From UBA8337 sp965221415 (GTDB lineage Bacteria; Pseudomonadota; Alphaproteobacteria; RS24), in the NCBI GenBank assembly GCA_965221415.1, contig OZ244887.1, positions 992,001 to 1,056,000 on the forward strand: 64,000 bases of DNA, in the 5' to 3' direction. A program made the position numbers and the translations under genes. Positions 40,801 to 46,588 of the stretch are shown here, in pieces; within the stretch, counting starts at the first letter, position 1, and every line of letters starts with the position of its first letter. A model generated the notes under the pieces. The model ran no database searches. It was not told the DNA's origin and was given only the letters and a program-made list of their open reading frames with translations.

Positions 40801-43458
40801 AGGTGGTCGTTGACGGGCGCGGACGCTGACTGGTTTAACATCGATCCTGAAACAGGTGAGATTTGGTGGGCGAGCACGCTTTTCGTCAGCCTTATAACAG
40901 AGACGACTCGGCGGTCGCCTCCGCCTAATTTTGAAACCGTCAAGAGTGCTGACGGCGACAACGTGTTCCATATTACAATGACAGTGACTGATGATGGTGT
41001 GACACCCCTCACGGATGACATTGACATTGAGGTTACGTTGACCAATCTATACGATGAATCACCTGTTATCTACTTGTCTGATGGCCCTGCTATTGCAAAT
41101 ATTGCTCCGTCGGCGACACTTACGACGACAGTCGCGGCCAGTGACTATTTCTTTGCGGGGTATCGAACGGCTCTTACTAATCTGGTTGACGGGGTCACGG
41201 ATGTTGACATTCAGGCCTACATGAACGGTGAGGGTTATGGTGTGGGCAATGCTGATGGCGATACCTTAACTTTCACATTTGATGACGACTATATTGGGGC
41301 CAGTATTCGTATTCATAATAGAGTGGCAGAGCGCGCCGACGGCTCTGACGCTCATGTTCCAACACGTATCGATGGCTCAACAGTAGAGCTCTTGCTTGAT
41401 GGTGTCGCTGTTAGCCCTCCGATGGTTTTGCAAAGTGCCAATCAGGATGCGGATAGCATCATCACAGTCACGCCGGCCGCTGATTTGGTGTTTGATGCCG
41501 TCCGGATTACTTTTAGTGGTAATACGCAGAATATTAACGAGATTGAAATTGGTGGACGGCCTATTATTATAGCTGAGGACAGCCAATCGGCGCTGACCGC
41601 CGGGAACCAGCAACCAGTGATTGAGCTTGCCGCAGCGGATGCTGATGGTGCGTCTGATAGCCTGAGATGGTCGCTGATTGGCCCCGATGCTAGCTTGTTT
41701 AACATCTCTAATAGTGGTGTTGTGACGTGGAAAGACGCGCCTGTACTTGGTACGACGATGAGCAGGGAAGTAAACAATGTATTCAGCATGAGGGCCATAG
41801 TGAGCGATAGGGGAACTCTTTCAGACATTATTGAACTCACTGTGACATTAGCTGCGAACACAGCGCCGAACATTGTCGCCGTCATTGAGGAATTCACAGG
41901 CCACAGGGATATCTTCGCCAATAGTATCGATGCCACTGATGGTCTTTTCCATTATTCGGGGACAATAACCGAAAGTAGAATCGAAGGACTGCCTGGGTTT
42001 TATCTAACAGTATCGGAGGGTGCGCGCGCCTATTTGCCCGATGGCACTATCGTAGATATTCCGACTGAGCCCCTCCGAACCCCTTATAGCCAGAATCATT
42101 GGGTCTCTATCTGGCTTGAACAAGCCAGCGATGGGACTTGGCAACTGAACGGGGGTGAGACTCTACCTGCATCTGACCCATTCTATTATCTTGGGTACGT
42201 TGATATAGAGGACGGTGGCTTTTTCTATCCTTATCAAACTGCTTTTTTTGTAGATGCTAATCCTCCTACTTCTGGTAAATCCGCTGTAAGTAGGCGGCTT
42301 GACATTGATAGTGGTGCCTTTGCCGTTAATTCAGCTGAGAACAGCCAAGAAGTGGTAACTCTTGGCGCGACGGATGCCACGCCGAACGGTCTCACATGGA
42401 CACTTGGTGGTGCAGACCGTGATTTGTTTCAAGTCGTTGATGGTGTTGTGACTTGGAGGGAAGCGCCTGATTATGAAACGCGCAATAGCGCTGATAGTGA
42501 CAAAGACTTCCAAATAACGGTGACCGTGACAGATGATTCTAATGCGGCAGACACTATTGCGCTGACGATTACACTGACCAATGAGGACGAGTGGGCGAGC
42601 GATGGCGCAACAGGCACTGCAACAGGCACTGCTGTTGGGGCAACAAATCCTGTCAGTGCCTCGAGTAGCCTTGGCTCGGCGTTTGACACAAATGAATATA
42701 CTCTGCTGCGCGCAGAAAATAGCGCAGACGCGAACACGCTCGATGCAAGCGCTTTAGATGCCAAACAACTTATTAAAGGCGGTGCGGGTGCTGATACAAT
42801 CATCGGCAGCGCGCATGGCGATGTCATCGCCGGCGGCTATGGTGACGATAGCATTACCTTGGGACGCTTTGGCAGCACTGATAACGTCGTTTATCGGTGG
42901 GAAAGCGGTGCCACCTCCACAGCGACAGATGGCGGCGACACGATTGCAAACTTTAGACGCGGCGAAGACCAACTCTTTTTGATTGACGAGGATGCCGCCT
43001 CATCGGTGACAAGCTTTGCAGAGTTTATGACTTACGCCAAAGGGGCGAACGGCATCGCCGATGGCGGGGGTGATGATTTAGTGACTTTCGCGTTTAGTGA
43101 TTATGGGTTCATTAACACGGATATCTTTTTGCCAAATATAGAGATTACTTTCCATACCCCCGGGACGACTGATGGCACAACGGCTTCTGATAATGCCGAT
43201 GCTAACCGTCTTATGATTACATTCACCGACGTTATAAGATATACTGAGATAAGGGAAATATTTGGTATTCAACCAACTGACGTGGTCGATATTATTCTTA
43301 ACCCTGCGCAAGGGGACGACAGACTGGCACTGGATGATGGCAAACTCGTTCTCCAATCGAATTATGAAGTTGTTGCTGACCTCCTCGGGGACACGGATGA
43401 TTTTGATAGTCTGCTATTTGGTGATGCGACGACAAACCTTGGCTTCGACATCATTTAA
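30598..43458 (+). CDS. Giant cadherin/FTGR-module repeat protein 4 with RTX-like C-terminus (4286 aa)
   Basis: It starts 105 bases after giant gene 3 with the shared 1.2 kb opening and no signal peptide. About 22 cadherin-like domains follow, among them three of a more classical type (ATEVYRAAATD, EQDYDE, ARYEVVIRATD) and three beginning with VFDELPTDL-type sequence and EQQDGS. Three discoidin-like domains lie at about 32855-33366, 34657-35152 and 41065-41556. Five FTGR modules lie near 36412, 38171, 38944, 39388 and 41887. The RTX-like tail (about 42691-43458) has GGAGADTIIGSAHGDVIAGG, FRRGEDQLFLID and ends in LGFDII, as in protein 1. I saw no cysteine. It is the only gene of the four seen complete with both the shared start and an RTX tail, so it may be the best model of the ancestral form. 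Type I export and adhesion are inferred. Confidence 0.9.
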   Translation: MTNFILSAPVTATEGTEYEFTITPTAALADATMIRWQIVPKGALPVTSSDFPSLTGMLSFTSGATTAQTVTFTPTDDARREISKDFELRIYDTADDSTPLDTQVVTLRDNDDATGTYGNELLTGNGDANIIGFGTAHGVTANGSAGSDFYVISRFQYGNVEITDTVGTNLVKFDAGVTITDYDEESADGFVKVISRVDLTLSTGAVITIINPVGKFVFQLGSDPIITTYDEFKGEIRAEGSNETSTLRNNEAFQVLTATTDPDISGNSLPAQFSPSFGSASVDVFSSASTFGFSQNGSAGDDFYVISRFQYGNVEITDTVGTNLIKFDVGVTITDYDEESADGFVKVISRVDLTLSTGAVITIINPVGKFVFQLGDDDVIATYAEFKGEIRAEGSNETSTLRNNEAFSIPFPSAEVANTAPIIDTSGGTAFNSAENQLTVTTLMAMDTTPNGLAWSLDETTGDHRFFTIAEDTGVLTWDNAPDFESSAFESSNANNKEFTVTVIARDDDGAEDSVTLTITLDDANDAPVFTNTEFVANAPEGGTVNNEPNRRSGATEIYRATATDADDGDTVRFSVFSVDGVEAQTILGIGSGGALYFREEQDYDEVAGTGARYEVVIRATDTNGATTDQTIIVNVIQAAADAVFDELPTDLTFAEQQDGSATPILIGSPVTATDANGDTVTYSLQGNPSDFAIDTSTGQISYTGTGLTHASTPTTSLIVVARSIGANGSPTDITQSVTIQITQMIEDNTAPIIDISSFATLTNIAPSATITDTIDDSDGSADRYTIGDKAQNIANLIDGDTELAADDWRDGDGYRPHKDGIDTLYVTFKFDEDYAQGEVLIHNREHANSIEVIQRIDDAVVQFRLDDTIVHTSALLDSANEEEGDILRVTAAADLVFDEVRIVFDNAERRQNLEEVEIFAVPETLAVDSAEGQTSVTTLVAMDENIGDTLSWSLENENTGDARFFSIDSMTGVITWREAPDFESTVSSSASNNKEFTITAIARDTAGETDSVTLTITLTDVNEAPIFASDNLVVGAPEGGAVSDSPDMRNGATEVYRAAATDVDDGDMIAYSVFSVDGMEAQTILGISPDEGVLYFRQEQDYDEMAGTGARYEVVIRATDRDGAIADQTIIVNVVQAAADAVFDELPTDLTLVEQQDGSSTAILIGSPVTATDADGDTVTYSLQGSPSDFAIDASTGQISYTGTGASRADNNPMFDVIATSLGANGAATAVTQSVTIQITQAAADAVFDDLPSDLSLVEQQDGSATAIAIGSPVTATDADGDTVTYSLGGDSTGFVISSSTGQISYTGTGESRADNNPTFDVIATSLGANGLPTAVTQSVTIQIAPLGENPPPAINLPSDSSTPVNIASSAAITTSITSYAGATQSQNFDNLRDGVTHVTTWSGPGIMGFRPTDAHNKHLTFKFDSDYTQGSVMIHSPAGANSRLIDGSTLQFRLDGVDVGDPLALDSRNQDTSNYILTVTLPDDDGGNPRAFDEVQIIFSGNSQGIEELEIFGVLGGLAVNSAENQRTVTTLTATDDRPHTLEWDLEETGDYSFFNIDNDGVITWIDEPDFEETRSTTSNNNIFTITAIARDDGGTTDSVTLTITLTNENDAPIIDSSLGTTFESAENQQAVVHTLTATDIEGDDLTWSLTDNNDAASADVDLFEISDEGVITWREAPDYETLESAARDKDFRLTVTVTADDEALGSDSVDIIVRLTDVAENTAPVITGEAVRAIESAENDREVATLEATDTTPNGLIWSLDAGGDAALFTIHRDSGAITWVDAPNYEETRSASNDRDFTFTARATDNDGATSTVAITVRLTNVSEAPVIDQGDALLEINSSGGQVTTLTASDDVGDTVTWVLSGADMGRFTIDSDGTIRWNEAPEVGTTLSVANSNVFSLTATVRDGGGLQDTINLAITLAGNTAPGITQATTTIASFTGHTNLYANGRDASDGFFHFSGTIAYDSLVGSPTSAAIVSEGAYAYLPDGTVVNIPAGAFELSGTAAEVNVIWLAQADDGTWQLNAAETQPTEGTFYALGVHDDDGEEFLYPYEDIFGRLTVQGQQVTDAPFAIEVPLTTRESFAVTSSENQQAVTTLEATDADGNNLTWRLSGADEDLFEISDSGVITWKAAPDFEMLNSMGGNKEFSLTATVTDGGLTDSVEITVILTDVFENTAPIIDTSGGTAFDSAENQLAVTTLSAADDTPNGLAWSLDETTGDHSFFTIAEDTGVLTWNDAPDFESTVSSSSSNNKEFTVTAIATDGGGLTDSITLTVTLTDDSVTPYFAESSVRIEVEEGGAVNDAAARRGFAAEIYRASATNENPSGSISYSILSVDGDEAQTILGISPNGGALYFRQEQDYNERFSIGARYEVVIRATDSNNGATADQTVIVDIVNDPDDDPLPNTAPRITQANGFNINSPENQLSVMTFTAMDTTPNILRWSLSDRAATDLELFTINPTTGELAWRETPDYETLNSRAGTKVFSLTVTVSDGSGGTDDIVLTVTLTDGFDNTAPVITQGTATISFTGHKDLYANGRDATDGFFHYTGTIVYDDDNSSPTFAHVIASEGAQAYLPDGIVVDIPTAPLRAAFEFGVIWLAQADDGTWQLNGAETLPTEGTFYVLGIADGDGTEFRYPHEPHQFNSNPLTVQGQQVTDAPLDIIELLSTHDSFALTTAENSQEVTTLTATDVDTSDTLTWSLIGGADMGLFAIDSTTGEITWRDAPDYETLNSAADTKEFSVIAAVTDDSLGQEMQDTIALTVTLADVFEPTAPVITGGTVPMDGFTGHRNIFANSIDATDGLFHYSGTITEGTVEGLSGFHVIVEEDLRAYLPDGTIVDILAGNIPVPRSQNNGVPIWLEQASDGTWQLNGGDSLPESPFYYLGFANRDNGGFVYPYQVISIPSYTPITSGEFVTDGLISVGMPRTTTVVDAFTGQTNVPVNGANDGGDVFHYSGTRTINRDDNTITIDNAIAYLPDGTTVNIPSEAHTIIRGVGDISTVWLEQASDGTWQLNSGANTPTGLFYVIGNYGFGDSRFIPLGDAVADTRLVVMSEVFAVDSAENQLVATLLTVTDETPNGLNWRLSGPDEALFQISDDGAVTWREAPNYETLNSVDGDKVFRLTATVTDDDGLADTLGIIVTLTDVSEGTVPIIDGADSRTVTSYENQDEVITLTASDADAGDRLTWDLEETGDYRFFTIHSTTGEIRWTNTPDYEDDVNFVSAAGTKVFTITARVTDGIGGTDSVVITVALGDIPSNTAPVIDQGATFAIESPGSQHVVTTLSAMDDTPNGIMTWSLTGGADVGSFTIDSTTGAITWVNAPSFDTTRSASGNREFLLTVTVTDLLAGRDTIDLTITLVEENEAPIIDQGATLAINSAENQYVVATLADRLTATDSDTATGDLRWSLTGADADWFNIDPETGEIWWASTLFVSLITETTRRSPPPNFETVKSADGDNVFHITMTVTDDGVTPLTDDIDIEVTLTNLYDESPVIYLSDGPAIANIAPSATLTTTVAASDYFFAGYRTALTNLVDGVTDVDIQAYMNGEGYGVGNADGDTLTFTFDDDYIGASIRIHNRVAERADGSDAHVPTRIDGSTVELLLDGVAVSPPMVLQSANQDADSIITVTPAADLVFDAVRITFSGNTQNINEIEIGGRPIIIAEDSQSALTAGNQQPVIELAAADADGASDSLRWSLIGPDASLFNISNSGVVTWKDAPVLGTTMSREVNNVFSMRAIVSDRGTLSDIIELTVTLAANTAPNIVAVIEEFTGHRDIFANSIDATDGLFHYSGTITESRIEGLPGFYLTVSEGARAYLPDGTIVDIPTEPLRTPYSQNHWVSIWLEQASDGTWQLNGGETLPASDPFYYLGYVDIEDGGFFYPYQTAFFVDANPPTSGKSAVSRRLDIDSGAFAVNSAENSQEVVTLGATDATPNGLTWTLGGADRDLFQVVDGVVTWREAPDYETRNSADSDKDFQITVTVTDDSNAADTIALTITLTNEDEWASDGATGTATGTAVGATNPVSASSSLGSAFDTNEYTLLRAENSADANTLDASALDAKQLIKGGAGADTIIGSAHGDVIAGGYGDDSITLGRFGSTDNVVYRWESGATSTATDGGDTIANFRRGEDQLFLIDEDAASSVTSFAEFMTYAKGANGIADGGGDDLVTFAFSDYGFINTDIFLPNIEITFHTPGTTDGTTASDNADANRLMITFTDVIRYTEIREIFGIQPTDVVDIILNPAQGDDRLALDDGKLVLQSNYEVVADLLGDTDDFDSLLFGDATTNLGFDII
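32509..34635 (+). repeat. EQQDGS cadherin-like repeats in giant gene 4
   Basis: Three copies of a roughly 315-base unit encode QAAADAVFDELPTDL to TQSVTIQI. They start at 32509, 34006 and 34321; the last two are in direct tandem at exactly 315 bases (105 codons). The copies at 32509 and 34006 are each preceded by the same two upstream cadherin-like domains, so a block of about 950 bases was duplicated around a discoidin-like insert. Confidence 0.85.
32855..33366 (+). other. Discoidin-like domain 1 in giant gene 4
   Basis: Shows AQNIANLIDGDTELA, VTFKFDEDYAQGEVLIHN, VQFRLDDTIVHTS, LVFDEVRIVFDNA and LEEVEIFAV. Confidence 0.55.
34657..35152 (+). other. Discoidin-like domain 2 in giant gene 4
   Basis: Shows SQNFDNLRDGVTHVT, LTFKFDSDYTQGSVMIHS, LQFRLDGVDVGDP, AFDEVQIIFSG and IEELEIFGV. 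Confidence 0.55.
41065..41556 (+). other. Discoidin-like domain 3 in giant gene 4
   Basis: Shows LTNLVDGVTDVD, LTFTFDDDYIGASIRIHN, VELLLDGVAVSPP, LVFDAVRITFSG and INEIEIGG. Confidence 0.5.
42691..43458 (+). other. RTX-like C-terminal region of giant gene 4
   Basis: TNEYTLLRAENSADANTLD opens the segment, followed by a beta-roll-like part and a tail domain ending LGFDII. It is homologous to the end of giant gene 1 and to the two internal RTX-like segments of giant gene 2. Confidence 0.75.
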
Positions 43459-44109
43459 ATGGATGATTTACAAAAGCCTGCTAAGAAGCCGCGCACATTG
43501 CTTGGCACGCTGCGCACTTATTTTTTGACTGGCGTGATTGTCACGGCGCCGATTTACATCACTTTTTATCTGACGCTTTGGTTTATCAACTTTCTCGATG
43601 GCTATTTCCGCCCCTTGATACCGAAGGTTTATTGGCCGACCACCTATCTGCCTTTCGACATCCCCGGTGTTGGTGTGGTTCTGGCGCTTGTGCTGCTGAC
43701 ACTCATTGGCGGGCTGACGGCTAATCTGCTTGGTCGTACTTTGCTGCAAGTATCCGACCGTCTCATTCGCCAAATCCCTATGGCGGGGGCTGTGTATACG
43801 GCGCTGAAACAAATCTTCCAAACCGCCATGCGCGAAGATGGGCAAGCTTTTAGCCAAGTCGCGCTGCTCGAATATCCGCGCAAAGGGCTTTATGTCGTGG
43901 CGTTTGTGACCAAAGCGGCGGAACGGCGGGTGAATGATGCGGCGGGCAAAACCATGATTGGCGTGTTTGTGCCGACCACGCCGAACCCGACTTCGGGCTT
44001 TTTGCTTTTTGTCGCCGAAGATGAATTGACCATTCTTGATATGAGCATTGAAGAGGGCGCACGTCTGGTTGTCTCGGCTGGGTTGGCCGACGAAACAACG
44101 ACCGACTAA
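43459..44109 (+). CDS. DUF502 family membrane protein
   Basis: The 216-residue protein matches the DUF502 family in length and in its typical stretches: RTYFLTGVIVTAPIYITFYL, a second membrane segment around residues 68-88 (GVGVVLALVLLTLIGGLTAN), RQIPMAGAVYTALKQIF, and FVPTTPNPTSGFLLF. Two membrane helices near the N-terminus and a soluble C-terminal part are predicted by eye. Function is unknown. The gene normally sits beside recG, sdhE and mfd in alphaproteobacteria, as here. The ATG follows directly on the stop codon of giant gene 4, with no spacer and no clear ribosome binding site, so translation may be coupled or the promoter may lie inside the giant gene. Confidence 0.9.
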   Translation: MDDLQKPAKKPRTLLGTLRTYFLTGVIVTAPIYITFYLTLWFINFLDGYFRPLIPKVYWPTTYLPFDIPGVGVVLALVLLTLIGGLTANLLGRTLLQVSDRLIRQIPMAGAVYTALKQIFQTAMREDGQAFSQVALLEYPRKGLYVVAFVTKAAERRVNDAAGKTMIGVFVPTTPNPTSGFLLFVAEDELTILDMSIEEGARLVVSAGLADETTTD

Positions 44110-44124
44110 ACTATCCCCCCAATT

Positions 44125-46206
44125 TTAGCCGGAGTGCAAAAACCGTATCGCCTCATCGCGGCGAAACAAATACAGCAGACTGCGCAACGCCTCGCCACGA
44201 GGGCTTTGTAATTGTGGGTCTTCTTGCAGCACCAATTTCACATCATCATGCACTGCGGGCAATAAATTGGCATGCGCTTCTAAATCTGCCAGACGAAACA
44301 CGGGCAGGCCGCTTTGGCGTGTGCCTAACACTTCGCCCGCACCGCGCAATCGCAAATCTTCTTCGGCGATGCGGAAGCCATCTTCGGTGTCGCGCATAAT
44401 CGCCAAGCGCCGCTTCGCTGTTTCGCCCAACGGCCCGCGATATAAAAGCACGCAGCTTGATTTATCTAGCCCACGGCCAACCCGACCGCGCAACTGGTGC
44501 AATTGTGCCAAGCCGAACCGTTCGGCATGTTCGATAACCATCACCGTTGCCTCGGGGATATCCACGCCGACTTCGATAACTGTCGTGGACACCAATATCG
44601 CAATCTCGCCATCGGCAAAGCGTCCCATCACCGCGTCCTTTTCCGCCGCCGGCATTTGGCCATGCACCAGCCCGACTTGCGCGCCATATATTTTTTGTAA
44701 AGCTTTCGCGCGGTCTTCGGCGGCGGCCAAATCGACCAACTCGCTTTCACTGACCAGAGGGCATACCCAATAAACCCGCGCCCCTTGTGCGATGGCATTG
44801 CCCAAGCCTTGCGCCACATCCGCATAGCGGTCCATCGAGATAACCCGCGTATCTATCGGTTGGCGACCTGCGGGCTTATCGGGCATGCGCGATACATCCA
44901 TATCCCCATAGGCGGTGAGAGTGAGGGTGCGCGGAATGGGCGTCGCCGTCATCACCAACACATCGACGCCATCGCCTTTAGACGACAGCCCCATGCGTTG
45001 CTGCACACCAAAGCGATGCTGCTCGTCAACGACGGCGAGTCCGAGATTTGCAAAAGCCACATTCTCTTGGAATAGCGCGTGCGTGCCAATCGCGATTTGC
45101 ACGCTGCCATCGGCCAATGCCGCGAGGCTTTCTTTGCGCAGCTTGCCTTTATTGCGCGCGGTCATCAGTTGCCAGCTTATCCCGAGCGCATCAAGCCACG
45201 CGCCTATCGTTTCGGCGTGTTGACGCGCTAGAATTTCGGTCGGTGCCATCAGAGCCGCTTGCGCGCCGTTTTCCACCGCCTGCAACATCGCCATCACCGC
45301 GACAATGGTTTTGCCACTGCCGACATCTCCTTGCAGCAAGCGCAGCATACGCATTGGCGCGGCCATATCGGCACGAATATCGGCAATCGCGCTGTTTTGC
45401 GACCCCGTAAGCGAAAACGGCAGAAGCTTCAGCAACGCGGGCGGTAATTTCTCTGCATTGGGGTAGGCACGCCCCGCCAGTTGGCGACGTTGGCGGCGCG
45501 ACAAAGCCAGCACGAGTTGATGCGCCAATAATTCATCATAGGCGAGGCGGGCGCGCGCGGGATGGTGGGGGTCGAGCGCATCATTCGCCTCTGGCCGATG
45601 AGCTTGCGTCACCGCTTGCTGCCAACTTACCCAGCCTTGTTGCTGCAACCAGCTTTCATTTTGCCATTCGAGCAAATCTGGCACATGCGATAAAACCACC
45701 TGAATCGCCTTCATCAAGACTTTCGCTGACAGCCCCGCCGTGAGGGGATAAACTGGCTCGATGACGGGCAAAGCCTCAAACTCTGGCTTGGGCAGCATAT
45801 GGTCGGGATGGACAATTTGCAGCGTATCGCGGAACCGTTCGACTCGCCCCGAAACCATCCGCACCGCGCCCTCTGGCATCGCCTTGGTAAGCCAATCGCT
45901 GCGCGCGCGGAAAAACACTAACGACAAAAACCCTGTCTCATTGCGACACAAAATACGATAGGGCAGGTTGCGCCGTGGCGGGGCTTCGTGCTTCACCACC
46001 TCGACTTCAAACGTCGCGATGCGGCCATCTTCGACCATGTTCAGGGCAGGGCGATATTGGCGGTCGATTAAATTGGACGGCAAATGATGCAGCAGGTCGA
46101 TAATTTTATCGCCCGTGAATTCAGCCAATATCTTGCCAAGCTTCGGCCCGATACCTGGCAAGGTCGTGGCCTCAACAAACAATGGGTCTAGCTTGCTCGG
46201 GCGCAT
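44125..46206 (-). CDS. recG: ATP-dependent DNA helicase RecG
   Basis: RecG remodels stalled replication forks and branched recombination intermediates. The 693-residue length is normal. The N-terminal wedge/OB part includes LPGIGPKLGKILAEF and LLHHLPSNLIDRQY. The helicase core has Walker A GDVGSGKT (about residues 293-300), a DEQH box (about 394), the ATPIPRTL motif, and QLRGRVGRG near the end. The ATG at 46206 is preceded on the minus strand by AAGGA at a seven-base spacing. It is convergent with the DUF502 gene (15 bases between stops, no clear terminator) and divergent from sdhE. Confidence 0.97.
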   Translation of the reverse strand: MRPSKLDPLFVEATTLPGIGPKLGKILAEFTGDKIIDLLHHLPSNLIDRQYRPALNMVEDGRIATFEVEVVKHEAPPRRNLPYRILCRNETGFLSLVFFRARSDWLTKAMPEGAVRMVSGRVERFRDTLQIVHPDHMLPKPEFEALPVIEPVYPLTAGLSAKVLMKAIQVVLSHVPDLLEWQNESWLQQQGWVSWQQAVTQAHRPEANDALDPHHPARARLAYDELLAHQLVLALSRRQRRQLAGRAYPNAEKLPPALLKLLPFSLTGSQNSAIADIRADMAAPMRMLRLLQGDVGSGKTIVAVMAMLQAVENGAQAALMAPTEILARQHAETIGAWLDALGISWQLMTARNKGKLRKESLAALADGSVQIAIGTHALFQENVAFANLGLAVVDEQHRFGVQQRMGLSSKGDGVDVLVMTATPIPRTLTLTAYGDMDVSRMPDKPAGRQPIDTRVISMDRYADVAQGLGNAIAQGARVYWVCPLVSESELVDLAAAEDRAKALQKIYGAQVGLVHGQMPAAEKDAVMGRFADGEIAILVSTTVIEVGVDIPEATVMVIEHAERFGLAQLHQLRGRVGRGLDKSSCVLLYRGPLGETAKRRLAIMRDTEDGFRIAEEDLRLRGAGEVLGTRQSGLPVFRLADLEAHANLLPAVHDDVKLVLQEDPQLQSPRGEALRSLLYLFRRDEAIRFLHSG

Positions 46207-46259
46207 GGGGGCATCCTTTTTATCGATTCATCTTAGTTTAAACTATATCAGACGCTTAG

Positions 46260-46287
46260 GTGACAAAATCGTTTCGTCTGCTATATA
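46260..46287 (+). promoter_or_regulatory. Possible sigma-70-type promoter of sdhE-mfd
   Basis: GTGACA (46260-46265) and TATATA (46282-46287) are separated by 16 bases in the 104-base divergent gap between recG and sdhE. The placement fits, but alphaproteobacterial promoters are loosely defined, so this is only a candidate. Confidence 0.35.
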
Positions 46288-46310
46288 TCGCATCAAGAGG
46301 TATATGAGAC

Positions 46311-46571
46311 ATGACGCAACAGCTCGACGCCGAACGCCGCAAGCTTTATTTTCGCTCCAGCCATCGCGGCATTAAGGAGATGGATATCATCTTCACCAAA
46401 TTTGCCGACGCTGTGCTGGCCGATTTGCCAGATGAGGATTTGGCAGATTATCAGCGTATTCTGGAATTGGCCGATGATAAGCTATTTAGCTGGACGACGG
46501 GGCGCGATACCGTGCCAGACGAGCTGCGCTCGCCATTGCTCGACCGATTGCTGAGCTTGGACTATATGTAA
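46311..46571 (+). CDS. sdhE: SdhE family FAD assembly factor (DUF339)
   Basis: The 86-residue protein has the family hallmark RGxxE at residues 19-23 (RGIKE), followed by MD, and the short helical C-terminal part with LADDKLFSWTTGRD. SdhE promotes covalent FAD attachment to the succinate dehydrogenase flavoprotein subunit in the cytoplasm. AAGAGG lies 10 bases before the ATG. It is followed by mfd with a 17-base gap, so the two are probably co-transcribed. This position between recG and mfd is usual in the class. Confidence 0.93.
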   Translation: MTQQLDAERRKLYFRSSHRGIKEMDIIFTKFADAVLADLPDEDLADYQRILELADDKLFSWTTGRDTVPDELRSPLLDRLLSLDYM

Positions 46572-46588
46572 CTTGAATGAGGTAAGCG

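Noticed and set aside
44110..44124. Bidirectional terminator between the DUF502 gene and recG
   Set aside because: Only 15 bases separate the stops and no stem-loop is visible there.
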